Shown: one piece after another, positions 6,842 through 13,037 of the stretch
Layout of the letters: every line of letters starts with the position of its first letter
Numbering within the stretch: the stretch's first letter is position 1
Assembly (NCBI GenBank): GCA_027023345.1
Contig: JALVVO010000095.1
Coordinates: 1-13,037, forward strand
DNA from: Thermaceae bacterium
GTDB lineage: Bacteria; Deinococcota; Deinococci; Deinococcales; Marinithermaceae
Reading direction: 5' to 3'
Length of the DNA: 13,037 nucleotides
The notes under the pieces: generated by a model
The model's input: only the letters and a program-made list of their open reading frames with translations
The model's database searches: none
Told to the model about the DNA's origin: nothing
Translations under genes and position numbers: made by a program

Positions 6842-7906
6842 CTAGTACTTGAAGGGCCAGTTCCGGAAGAAGTTCCGGACCAGCCGCCACCAGTTGGCGA
6901 GCCCCCGGGGCTCGAAGATGAGAAAGAGCACGATCACGAGCCCGAAGGTCAGGGGCCGCATGGCGGAGGCGATGTCCACCCCCGCGTAGGAGAGCCCGAG
7001 GCTCTTGAGCCAGTTGGCGAGGTCCTCCATGTTGAGGTCGAGGAGCACCAGGAAGGCGGGGCCCAGAAAGCTCCCCACCAAGGAGCCCAAGCCCCCCACG
7101 ATCGCCATCGCCAGGAACTTGATCGAGACCGGCAGCATGTAGTCCTCGATCACCACCGCCCGGGAGAGGTAGGCGTAAAGCCCCCCGGCGATCCCGGCGA
7201 AAAAGCCCCCGAGGGCGAAGGCGAAGATCTTGGTGAGCCCGGGGTGCATCCCCATCGCGTCGGCGGCGCGGTCGTTGTCGCGCACGGCGACGAGCGCCCG
7301 GCCGAACCGGGTCCTTAGCAGGTTGCGGAAGGCGAAGGCGAGCACCACCACCACGAAGAGGATGACGAAGTACCAGAAGTAGTAGTGGTTCTTGTACCCC
7401 ACCCGGTAGCCCAGGAACTCGACCCGGGGCATGGAGATCGCCCCGCCCTGCTTCAGGAGCGTCGAGTGCCCCACCGTCCACTCGAAGATGATCTGGAAGG
7501 CGAGGGTCGCGATCGCGAGGTAGAGGTGCTTAATCCTAAGCGAGGGGATCCCCACGATCCCGCCCGCGACCGCCGCCGCCAGGCCCCCGATCGGCACCGT
7601 GAGCCAAAAGGGGAGCGAGGGGGCGAGGAGCGCCGCGGTGTAGGCCCCCACCCCCACGAAGGCCGCCTGACCGATGTTGATGAGGCCGGCGTAGCCGGTG
7701 GTGATGTTGAGCCCGAGGACGGCGAGCGCGTAGACCAGGATCAAGTCCAGGACGAACATCTGCGGGCGGGAGAGGAAGAAGGGCAGCGCCAAGAGGACCG
7801 CGATCAGGGCCCAGAGCGAGAGCATCTCGAGGTAGGTGGCGAAGATCGCGGTGTCCTGCCGGTAGCTGGTCTTGTAGTTGCCGGTCTGAGCCCAGGGATT
7901 TCGCAT
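6842..7906 (-). CDS. livM: HAAT-family ABC importer permease LivM
   Basis: This is one of the two membrane-spanning subunits of the importer. The 354-aa protein has a ~30-residue polar N-terminus, then hydrophobic segments throughout (for example residues ~30-45, 52-70, 84-100 and 105-120). The LivM hallmark GYAGLINIGQAAFVGVGAY is at ~71-89. The cytoplasmic ATPase-contact loop RTRFGRALVAVRDND AADAMG is near residue 205, followed by GGFFAGIAGGLYAY. The C-terminus FEPRGLANWW is typical of LivM. The ATG at 7906 has a GGAGGT that overlaps the livH stop region; the gap between the genes is 9 nt, so the two permeases are made together. A terminator-like hairpin follows the gene. Confidence 0.95.
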   Translation of the reverse strand: MRNPWAQTGNYKTSYRQDTAIFATYLEMLSLWALIAVLLALPFFLSRPQMFVLDLILVYALAVLGLNITTGYAGLINIGQAAFVGVGAYTAALLAPSLPFWLTVPIGGLAAAVAGGIVGIPSLRIKHLYLAIATLAFQIIFEWTVGHSTLLKQGGAISMPRVEFLGYRVGYKNHYYFWYFVILFVVVVLAFAFRNLLRTRFGRALVAVRDNDRAADAMGMHPGLTKIFAFALGGFFAGIAGGLYAYLSRAVVIEDYMLPVSIKFLAMAIVGGLGSLVGSFLGPAFLVLLDLNMEDLANWLKSLGLSYAGVDIASAMRPLTFGLVIVLFLIFEPRGLANWWRLVRNFFRNWPFKY

Positions 7907-7915
7907 CGGGACCTC

Positions 7916-8809
7916 CTAGACCCGCTCGATCTCCTCGGTGCCAAAAAGCCCGTGGGGCTTGAACCAGAGCACGAGCAAAAGGACCACGAAGGGAAAGACG
8001 TCGGCGGTGCCCCCGCCGGGGACCAGGGGGTCGAGGTAGCCGGTGGCCAGGTTTTCCAAGACGCCGATCACGATCCCGCCCACCACCGCCCCGGGGATCG
8101 AGTCGAGCCCCCCGAGGATCACCGCGGGAAAGACCTTGAGGCCGATCGCCACCAGGCTCTCGAGGTTGATCCCGGAGACGGTGCCGACGATGAAGCCGGC
8201 GGCGGCGGCGGTGATCCCGGCGGCGGCCCAGGCCAGGGCGAAGACGTGCTCCACGCTCACGCCCAGGCTCATCGCCGCCATCTGGTCGTCGGCCACCGCC
8301 CGCATCGCCGCCCCCAGGGTGGAGCGCTGGAAGAACCAGCCGAACCCGGCGAGGAAGAGGGCGGTAAGCACGACCGCGAGGAGCTGGGGGTAGCTCACCG
8401 AGACCCCGAGGAAGCTCACCCCGCCCTCGGGAAGAAAGCGCGGCAGGGAGAAGTTGCCGCCGCCGAAGGGGGTGAGGTGGATCAGGCCGTCGAGCAACGA
8501 GGCCAGGCCGATCGTCACCATGATCACGCTGATGATCGGCTGGCCGACGAGCGGCTTTAAAAAGAGCTTCTCCACGAGGTAAGCGACCAGCGCGGTGAAG
8601 AGGATCGCCGCCGCGAAGGCGAGCCAGACGTTCAGCTTGAGGTAGACCACCAGCGCGTAGACGGTGAAGGCGCCGACGGCGATGAACTGGCCGTGGGCGA
8701 AGTTGATCACCCGGCTCGCCTTGTAGATGAGCACAAACCCGAGGGCGGCCAGGGCGTAGATCGAGCCCACCACCAGCCCGGAAACGAGAAGCTGCAGCAG
8801 GTAACTCAT
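7916..8809 (-). CDS. livH: HAAT-family ABC importer permease LivH
   Basis: This is the second membrane subunit of the importer, expected to pair with LivM. The 297-aa protein has about eight hydrophobic segments. The LivH hallmark is INFAHGQFIAVGAF (~35-48), and the contact loop is RSTLGAAMRAVADDQMAAM followed by SLGVSVEHVFALAWA. The C-terminal FKPHGLFG motif is also typical. The ATG overlaps the stop of the ligase gene as ATGA (8806-8809), with GGGAGGG just upstream. This is a sign of translational coupling, so ligase and permease should be made in step. The next gene, livM, starts 9 nt downstream. Confidence 0.95.
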   Translation of the reverse strand: MSYLLQLLVSGLVVGSIYALAALGFVLIYKASRVINFAHGQFIAVGAFTVYALVVYLKLNVWLAFAAAILFTALVAYLVEKLFLKPLVGQPIISVIMVTIGLASLLDGLIHLTPFGGGNFSLPRFLPEGGVSFLGVSVSYPQLLAVVLTALFLAGFGWFFQRSTLGAAMRAVADDQMAAMSLGVSVEHVFALAWAAAGITAAAAGFIVGTVSGINLESLVAIGLKVFPAVILGGLDSIPGAVVGGIVIGVLENLATGYLDPLVPGGGTADVFPFVVLLLVLWFKPHGLFGTEEIERV

Positions 8810-10758
8810 CGCGTCCCTCCCACCGGCTCGGGGACGGGCTTTAAGTCGTGGATCCGGACCTCGGTCTCCACCTCCTGCACCGAGCCGTCCTGGTACTTGA
8901 AGACCGCGCGGACCCGGGTCTTCTCCTTGCCCTCGTACATCGCCTCGACGAGGTCGGCGTATTTTTCGTGCACGAACTTGCGGCGCACCTTGCCGGTGCG
9001 GGTGAGCTCGTCGTCGTCGGCGTCGAGGAGTTTATAGAGGAGCACGAAGCGGCGGATTTGAAGAGGCTCTTTGAGCTCCTCGTTGACCCGGGCGACCTCC
9101 CCTTGGATGAGCTCCGCCACCTCGGGTTTTTGCGAGAGGTCCATGTAGGTGGTGTAGGCGAGGCCCCGGTCCTCCGCCCACTTGCCCACGGTCTGGGGAT
9201 CCACGTTGATGAAGGCGGTGAGGTAGGGCCTTTGGTTCCCGAAGACCACCGCTTCCTTGATGTAGGGGGAGAACTTGAGCTTGTTCTCGATGAACTGGGG
9301 GCTGAACATCTCGCCGGAGGCGGTGTGCATCACGTCGGAGAGGCGGTCGATCACCACCAGGTGGCCGTCCTCGGTGAGGTAGCCGGCGTCCCCGGAGTGG
9401 AGCCATCCCCCCTCGAGGAGCTCGGCGGTGGCGTCCGGGCGCTTGTAGTAGCCGAGGCAGACGGCGTCGGAGCGGGAGAGGATCTCCCCCTCCTCGCTGA
9501 TCTTGACCTCGGTGCCCGGGATCGGCTTGCCCACGGTGTCGTAGCGAACGTCGCCGTCGCGGTGGACGTAGGCGATGCCGGTGATCTCGGTCTGCCCGTA
9601 GATCTGCTTTAGGTTCACCCCGATCGCGTGGAAGAAGCGGAAGACGTCGGGTCCGAGCGCGGCGCCGCCGGTGTAGGCGCGGCGCAGGCGCAAAAAGCCG
9701 AGCCGGTCTTTGAGCGGCCGGAAGAGGACGGCGTGAGCAAACGCGTAGGCGAGCCTAAGGCCTAGCGGCATCGGCCGGCCCCGCATGCGGTAGTCGGCGG
9801 CCCGGTAGCCGATCTTCAAAAGGCGCTCGTAGACCCAGCGGTTAAAGCGGTAGGACTCGCTGATGTCCACCCAGATCCGGCTCTGGATCCCCTCCCAAAC
9901 CCGGGGCGGGCTGAACATGACGTGGGGGCCGATCTCCTTGAGGTCGCTCATGGCGGTCTCAACCTCCTCCGGGAAGTTCACCGCGAACCCCCCGGTCAGC
10001 CCCATGCCCACGGTCATCATCTGCTCACCGATCCAGGCGAGCGGCAAAAAGGAGAGGTAGTCGTCGGTGGGTTCCAGGGGGTCCACCTCCTGGAGCGCGA
10101 CCCCCATGTGGATCAGGTTCTTGTGGGAGAGCATCGCCGCCTTGGGCTTGCCGGTCGTTCCCGAGGTCAGCGAGAAGTGGGCGACGTCGTCGGGCCTCCC
10201 CGCCTCGAGGCGCTCCTCGAAGGCCCGGGGGTGCTTCTTTCGGTGCTCGCGCCCGAGCTCGAGCACCTCCTCGAACGAGAGGAACCAGTCGTCCGCGCGG
10301 TAGCTCCGCATCCCCCTGGGGTCCTCGTAGATCACCTTGCGAACCTTGGGGATCTGGTCGCGGATCTCGAGGAGCTTGTCCACCTGCTCCTGGTCCTCGG
10401 CCAGCACCATGACGGCGTCGGTGTAGTCGAGCACGTAGGCGATCTCCGGGGGCACCGAGCTGGGGTAGACCCCCACCGAGACGCCCCCCAGCCCCTGCGC
10501 GGCGAGCTCGGCGTAGACCCACTCGGGGATGTTGTCGGCGAGGATGGCGAACTTCTCGCCGGGCTCGAAGCCGAGGGCCAAGAGGCCGTGGCCGAAGTCG
10601 CGGACGGCGCCGTAGTAGTCCTCGTAGGTGTACTCGTTCCAGATGCCGAAGTCCTTCTGGCGGAGCGCCACCCGGTCCCCCTCCCGCTGGGCGCGGATCT
10701 TAAGGAGCTGGGGAAGGGTGTAGCGCTTCATCTCGTAGGAGGGCCGCATCGCCTTCAC
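8806..10758 (-). CDS. AMP-forming acyl-CoA ligase (long-chain FadD/ACSL-like)
   Basis: It activates a carboxylic acid to an acyl-AMP and then to acyl-CoA in the cytoplasm. All core motifs are present: the P-loop SGTTGKPK (199-206), YTGGAAL (362-368), YGQTEITG (387-394), HSGDAGYL (454-461) with D457, R472, and the A10 lysine K590 in RTGKVRR. The length of ~650 aa and the form SGEMFSPQFIENKLK match the long-chain acyl-CoA synthetase type often found inside liv-like operons. I chose the GTG at 10758 because it overlaps the livG stop (GTGA) and has GGGGGGT upstream; the ATG at 10749 is the alternative (3 residues shorter). It is coupled to livG before and livH after, so it is an integral part of the transport operon. 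The substrate is not readable; aromatic, branched or medium/long-chain acids are all possible. Confidence 0.93.
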   Translation of the reverse strand: MKAMRPSYEMKRYTLPQLLKIRAQREGDRVALRQKDFGIWNEYTYEDYYGAVRDFGHGLLALGFEPGEKFAILADNIPEWVYAELAAQGLGGVSVGVYPSSVPPEIAYVLDYTDAVMVLAEDQEQVDKLLEIRDQIPKVRKVIYEDPRGMRSYRADDWFLSFEEVLELGREHRKKHPRAFEERLEAGRPDDVAHFSLTSGTTGKPKAAMLSHKNLIHMGVALQEVDPLEPTDDYLSFLPLAWIGEQMMTVGMGLTGGFAVNFPEEVETAMSDLKEIGPHVMFSPPRVWEGIQSRIWVDISESYRFNRWVYERLLKIGYRAADYRMRGRPMPLGLRLAYAFAHAVLFRPLKDRLGFLRLRRAYTGGAALGPDVFRFFHAIGVNLKQIYGQTEITGIAYVHRDGDVRYDTVGKPIPGTEVKISEEGEILSRSDAVCLGYYKRPDATAELLEGGWLHSGDAGYLTEDGHLVVIDRLSDVMHTASGEMFSPQFIENKLKFSPYIKEAVVFGNQRPYLTAFINVDPQTVGKWAEDRGLAYTTYMDLSQKPEVAELIQGEVARVNEELKEPLQIRRFVLLYKLLDADDDELTRTGKVRRKFVHEKYADLVEAMYEGKEKTRVRAVFKYQDGSVQEVETEVRIHDLKPVPEPVGGTR

Positions 10759-11519
10759 GCCGCACCCCCCACGTAGGCCTCGAGCACCCGCGGGTTCTTC
10801 GCCACCTCCTCGGGGGGGCCCTCGGCGATGACCTCGCCGAAGTCGAGGACATAGACCCGGTCGGAGATGTCCATCACCACCCCGAGGTCGTGCTCGATCA
10901 GGACGATGGTGGTCCCCCGCTCGGCGCGGATGTCGAGGATGAAGCGGACCATGTCCTCCTTCTCCTCGAGCGTCATTCCCGCCATGGGCTCGTCGAGGAG
11001 AAGGAGCTTCGGCCCGAGCGCGAGCGCCCGGGCCACCTCGACGCGTTTGCGCACCCCGTAGGGGAGGTTGCCGACGAGTTCTTTTCGGTAGGGCTCGAGC
11101 TCCATGAAGTCGATGACCTCCTCGACCTCCTCCCGGGCCCGGATCTCGGCGTTCTGGGCGCGCCCATAGTACAGGGCGGCCGAAAGGAGCCCGTACCGCA
11201 GGTGGGTGTAGCGGGCGAGGAGGAGGTTTTCGAGCACCGAGAGGCCCGAAAAAAGCTCGATGTTCTGAAACGCGCGGGCGATGCCGTAGCGGGTGGCGGT
11301 GTGGGGGCTCGCCCGGGTGAGGTCGTGGCCCTCGAAGCGGATCCGGCCCCTCGTCGGGTGGTAGAAGCCCGAGATGCAGTTTAGAAGGCTCGTCTTCCCC
11401 GCCCCGTTCGGGCCGATGATCGAGACCAGCTCGCCCTTCTCGACCGAGAGGCTGACCGCGCTGAGCGCCGCGAGGCCCCCGAAGACTAAGGTGACGTTTT
11501 CGACCGAGAGCTGCGACAA
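10755..11519 (-). CDS. livG: HAAT-family ABC importer ATPase LivG
   Basis: This is the second ATPase of the importer, partner of LivF. At 254 aa it is the normal LivG length. It has Walker A GPNGAGKTS (36-44), Q85 in the Q-loop, a LivG-style signature LPYGVRKR (152-159), Walker B LLLLDEP (172-178) and the switch H210. In the signature, the position usually held by Gln in LPYGxQ is Arg here. The start is a TTG at 11519, supported by GAGGGGGG a few bases upstream and a promoter ~35 nt further up; no ATG gives a complete N-terminus. It is the first gene of the operon. Its stop overlaps the start of the acyl-CoA ligase. Confidence 0.95.
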   Translation of the reverse strand: MSQLSVENVTLVFGGLAALSAVSLSVEKGELVSIIGPNGAGKTSLLNCISGFYHPTRGRIRFEGHDLTRASPHTATRYGIARAFQNIELFSGLSVLENLLLARYTHLRYGLLSAALYYGRAQNAEIRAREEVEEVIDFMELEPYRKELVGNLPYGVRKRVEVARALALGPKLLLLDEPMAGMTLEEKEDMVRFILDIRAERGTTIVLIEHDLGVVMDISDRVYVLDFGEVIAEGPPEEVAKNPRVLEAYVGGAA

Positions 11520-11553
11520 GTTCCCCCCTCGCTTTCCCTTCGCGTTTGGGGGG

Positions 11554-11583
11554 AGTATAACGGGGGCAAAAGCCCCGCGTCAA
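11554..11583 (-). promoter_or_regulatory. Sigma-70-type promoter of the liv/ligase operon
   Basis: Minus strand: -35 TTGACG (11583-11578), an 18-nt spacer (11577-11560), then -10 TATACT (11559-11554). Both hexamers match consensus at 5 of 6 positions. Transcription would start near 11547, giving a ~28-nt leader with a strong ribosome-binding site before the livG TTG. This is the best promoter in the window by eye. It sits in the 98-nt gap between trpC and livG. Confidence 0.75.
11563..11576. promoter_or_regulatory. Possible operator: inverted repeat inside the promoter spacer
   Basis: A GGGGC-AAAA-GCCCC inverted repeat fills the centre of the -35/-10 spacer of the operon promoter. A protein bound here would block RNA polymerase, as TetR-type repressors of acyl-CoA metabolism do. 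With 5-bp GC arms in a GC-rich genome, chance is a real alternative. Confidence 0.35.
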
Positions 11584-11601
11584 CGGTACTTTCTGCTACC
11601 G
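11584..11601. promoter_or_regulatory. Possible operator: inverted repeat abutting the -35 box
   Basis: CGGTA and TACCG arms separated by 8 nt lie directly upstream of the operon's -35 element, with no gap. The position would suit an activator or a repressor. The evidence is symmetry and position only. Confidence 0.35.
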
Positions 11602-11604
11602 GCG

Positions 11605-11632
11605 AAAAAACGTTATATCAGCGGAGGCCGCT
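11605..11632 (-). terminator. Weak candidate terminator of trpC
   Basis: Minus strand: AGCGG-CCT-CCGCT (11632-11620) covers the last codons and the first base of the trpC stop codon, and a run of six Ts follows at 11610-11605. The 9-nt distance between stem and T-run is longer than in a standard terminator, so it may be inefficient. Confidence 0.3.
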
Positions 11633-12400
11633 CAGGAGTTTGCGGAGGGCGCCCCCGGGATCGCCCGAGCCGGCCAGGTGGGTGCCGATGAGGGCCGCGT
11701 CCACGAAGGGGGCGACGGCGGCGAGCTCCTCGGGGTGGCGGTAGCCGGACTCGGCGACGAGGAGGCCGGAAAACCCCAGCGCCCGCGCCCGGCGGGCGAG
11801 CCGGGGGGCGACCCCGAGGTCCACCTTCAGGGTGGCGAGGTCGCGGTTGTTGATGCCGACGATCCGGGCGCCGGCGTCGAGGGCGAGCTCGAGCTCGGCC
11901 TCGGTGTGCACCTCGACCAGGGCGTCGAGCCCGAGCTTTTCCGCCTCCTCCAGGTAGAAGCCGGTGAGCTCCCCCAGCACCGCGACGATGAGCAGGACCG
12001 CCGAGGCCCCGGCGGCGCGGGCCTCGGCGAGCTGGTCGGGGTGGACGACGAAGTCCTTGTAAAGGAGGGGAAGCCCGGCCGCGCGAGCGGCGATGAGGTC
12101 GTCGAGGCTGCCCCCGAAGTGGTCGGGCTCGGTGAGCACGCTCACCGCCCGCGCCCCGGCCTCGGCGTAGGCCCGGGCGGTGGCGGCGGCGTCGAGCTCG
12201 GCGAGGACGCCCGCGGAAGGGCTCTTTCGCAGGATCACGGCGATCACCGAGAGGCCGGGAGCGGCCAGGGCGGCCTCGAACGAGGGGACCTCGGGAAAGG
12301 CGTAGGGGAAGCGGCGGGCGCCCCCGGCGGCGAAGCGCCTCGCTCGGTCGCGAGCGATCCGGCCGAGGACGCCGGGGATGCGGGCGAGGTCGGGCTGCAC
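11618..12400 (-). CDS. trpC: Indole-3-glycerol-phosphate synthase TrpC with altered active site
   Basis: The family closes CdRP (carboxyphenylaminodeoxyribulose phosphate) to indole-3-glycerol phosphate in tryptophan synthesis, using a TIM barrel. The length (260 aa) and most signatures are normal: the N-terminal IPGVLGRIARDRA, LLYKDFVV with K115, LVEVHTE with E163, VGINNRDL with N184, and VAESG with E217 and S218. However, the first-strand motif is SVIAVILRKSPSAG. Families normally have IAE-x-K here, so the active-site Glu and Lys (E51 and K53 of the Sulfolobus enzyme) are replaced by V55 and L57. The codons (GTG and CTG) are in frame and the flanking sequence is intact, so this is not a frameshift. 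The start is a GTG at 12400 after GTGGAG, 7 nt from the preceding gene's stop. It may be a specialised paralogue or a tuned or weakened enzyme. Confidence 0.9.
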   Translation of the reverse strand: MQPDLARIPGVLGRIARDRARRFAAGGARRFPYAFPEVPSFEAALAAPGLSVIAVILRKSPSAGVLAELDAAATARAYAEAGARAVSVLTEPDHFGGSLDDLIAARAAGLPLLYKDFVVHPDQLAEARAAGASAVLLIVAVLGELTGFYLEEAEKLGLDALVEVHTEAELELALDAGARIVGINNRDLATLKVDLGVAPRLARRARALGFSGLLVAESGYRHPEELAAVAPFVDAALIGTHLAGSGDPGGALRKLLSGLR

Positions 12401-12407
12401 GGCTCCA

Positions 12408-13016
12408 CTATAGTTCGTAGAAGGCCTGGGGCGGGAGCTCGAGCCCCAGCGCCTCCTCGACGAAGAGCGAAAGCCGCTCGGCGCGGAAGCGCTCGGGCTC
12501 GATCACCCGCTCCACCGCCTGAAGGGCCGCCTTGGGCAGGGGGGCGAGGGCGAGGACGGTGTGGTAGGGCAGGAGCACCTCGAGCGGCAGCTCGCCGCCG
12601 GCGAAGAGCAGGAGATCGGCCCGGGCGGCGAGCGCCCGCACCGCCTCCGGCCTGAGCGCGAGCTCCCCGCGGATCGCCTCGGGCAGGGCGGCGAGCAGCG
12701 CCTCCCCCTCGCCGGGAAGCCGGGCGGCGACGTCCACCCGGGCGACCCCCCGGAGGCCGGCGGCGAGCTCGGGCCGGGGCCGGCCTAGCCAGAGCACCCG
12801 GGAACCGGGGAAAATCTCGCGCTCGAAGAGCCGGCCGAGCGCCCGGGGGGCGAGGAAGAGGCCGCGAGCCCCGGCGTAGCCGCAGGCGGCCGCGTCGGCC
12901 CGCCGCGCGAGCCGGACCTCGGGCTCGAGCTCGGCGAGCACCCCGGCGGCCCTCGCCTCGAGCTCCTCCCCCTCGACCCAGGCCCCGGCGAAGCCCAGGG
13001 GGCAAAGGCCCAGCAT
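12408..13016 (-). CDS. Unrecognised protein upstream of trpC, possibly 5'-partial
   Basis: A 202-aa protein of typical local composition (Ala, Leu, Arg, Glu, Gly). I do not recognise the family. Visible parts are a segment SRVLWLGRPRPELAAGL (~72-88), a hydrophobic strand ADLLLFAGGELPLEVLLPYH (~132-151), then LALAPLPKAALQAVERV and an acidic/helical end. There is no membrane segment, signal peptide, P-loop or cysteine cluster. An ATG at 13016 is preceded by GGGAGG, but only 2 nt away, and the frame stays open to the window edge (codons for H-A-L-R-E-A). The true start may therefore lie outside. It ends 7 nt before trpC, so the two are likely co-transcribed. Coding is supported by this packing and by an uninterrupted frame. 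Confidence 0.65.
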   Translation of the reverse strand: MLGLCPLGFAGAWVEGEELEARAAGVLAELEPEVRLARRADAAACGYAGARGLFLAPRALGRLFEREIFPGSRVLWLGRPRPELAAGLRGVARVDVAARLPGEGEALLAALPEAIRGELALRPEAVRALAARADLLLFAGGELPLEVLLPYHTVLALAPLPKAALQAVERVIEPERFRAERLSLFVEEALGLELPPQAFYEL

Positions 13017-13037
13017 CGCCTCCCGGAGCGCGTGGCC

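Noticed and set aside
6861..6880. Short repeated TTCCGGA motif in the end of livM
   Set aside because: It is explained by repeated codons for an RNFFRNW-like peptide; nothing suggests a regulatory role.
8806..11583. A 925-codon open frame that seems to fuse a long Arg/Pro-rich N-terminus to the acyl-CoA ligase
   Set aside because: The first ~270 codons are the out-of-frame shadow of livG on the same strand. livG has all its ABC motifs and its own start and stop; the ligase begins at 10758.
1..13037. Search by eye for CRISPR arrays, insertion sequences, integrases, toxin-antitoxin or phage genes
   Set aside because: No regularly spaced repeats, transposase motifs or small toxin-like gene pairs were seen. 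The window reads as ordinary chromosomal metabolic and housekeeping DNA.

Overview
This is a very GC-rich, densely coding stretch of a bacterial chromosome. It most resembles the Deinococcus-Thermus group, probably the Thermaceae. The basis is the codon third-position GC bias, the compact gene packing with 1-40 nt overlaps or gaps, and TrpC and DnaG sequences that read like Thermus homologues from memory. No database search was run, so the assignment is an inference. I see no mobile element, CRISPR array, rRNA gene or plasmid-type gene, and no gene-free stretch longer than about 100 bp outside the tRNA cluster.

Layout. Positions 1-1658 (+) hold the 3' part of a gene for a helical-repeat (TPR-like) protein, probably the tail of a MalT/STAND-type regulator. 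The first 76 bases form a perfect 27-bp inverted repeat that touches the window edge. dnaG (+) follows with a 40-nt overlap and meets queA (-) tail to tail; the two genes share one CTAG as both stop codons. On the minus strand, a promoter drives a tight tRNA-Pro(TGG), tRNA-Gly(TCC), tRNA-Arg(TCT) array. The array ends in an intrinsic terminator lying 3 nt from the queA start codon.

The centre (11519 down to 4733, minus strand) is one six-gene operon in the order livG, acyl-CoA ligase, livH, livM, substrate-binding protein, livF. It has a good sigma-70-type promoter at 11554-11583 with two small inverted repeats in and beside it. It encodes a complete branched-chain-amino-acid-type (HAAT) ABC importer plus an AMP-forming acyl-CoA ligase translationally coupled inside it. 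The natural reading is uptake of a carboxylic acid and its activation to a CoA thioester, rather than plain leucine uptake. The binding-protein gene is flanked by two RNA hairpins, which suggests differential expression within the operon.

Upstream of the operon, on the same strand, are trpC and an unrecognised gene that runs to or near the right edge. The TrpC lacks the active-site Glu and Lys on its first barrel strand while keeping the other signature residues. That makes it the most interesting single gene in the window.
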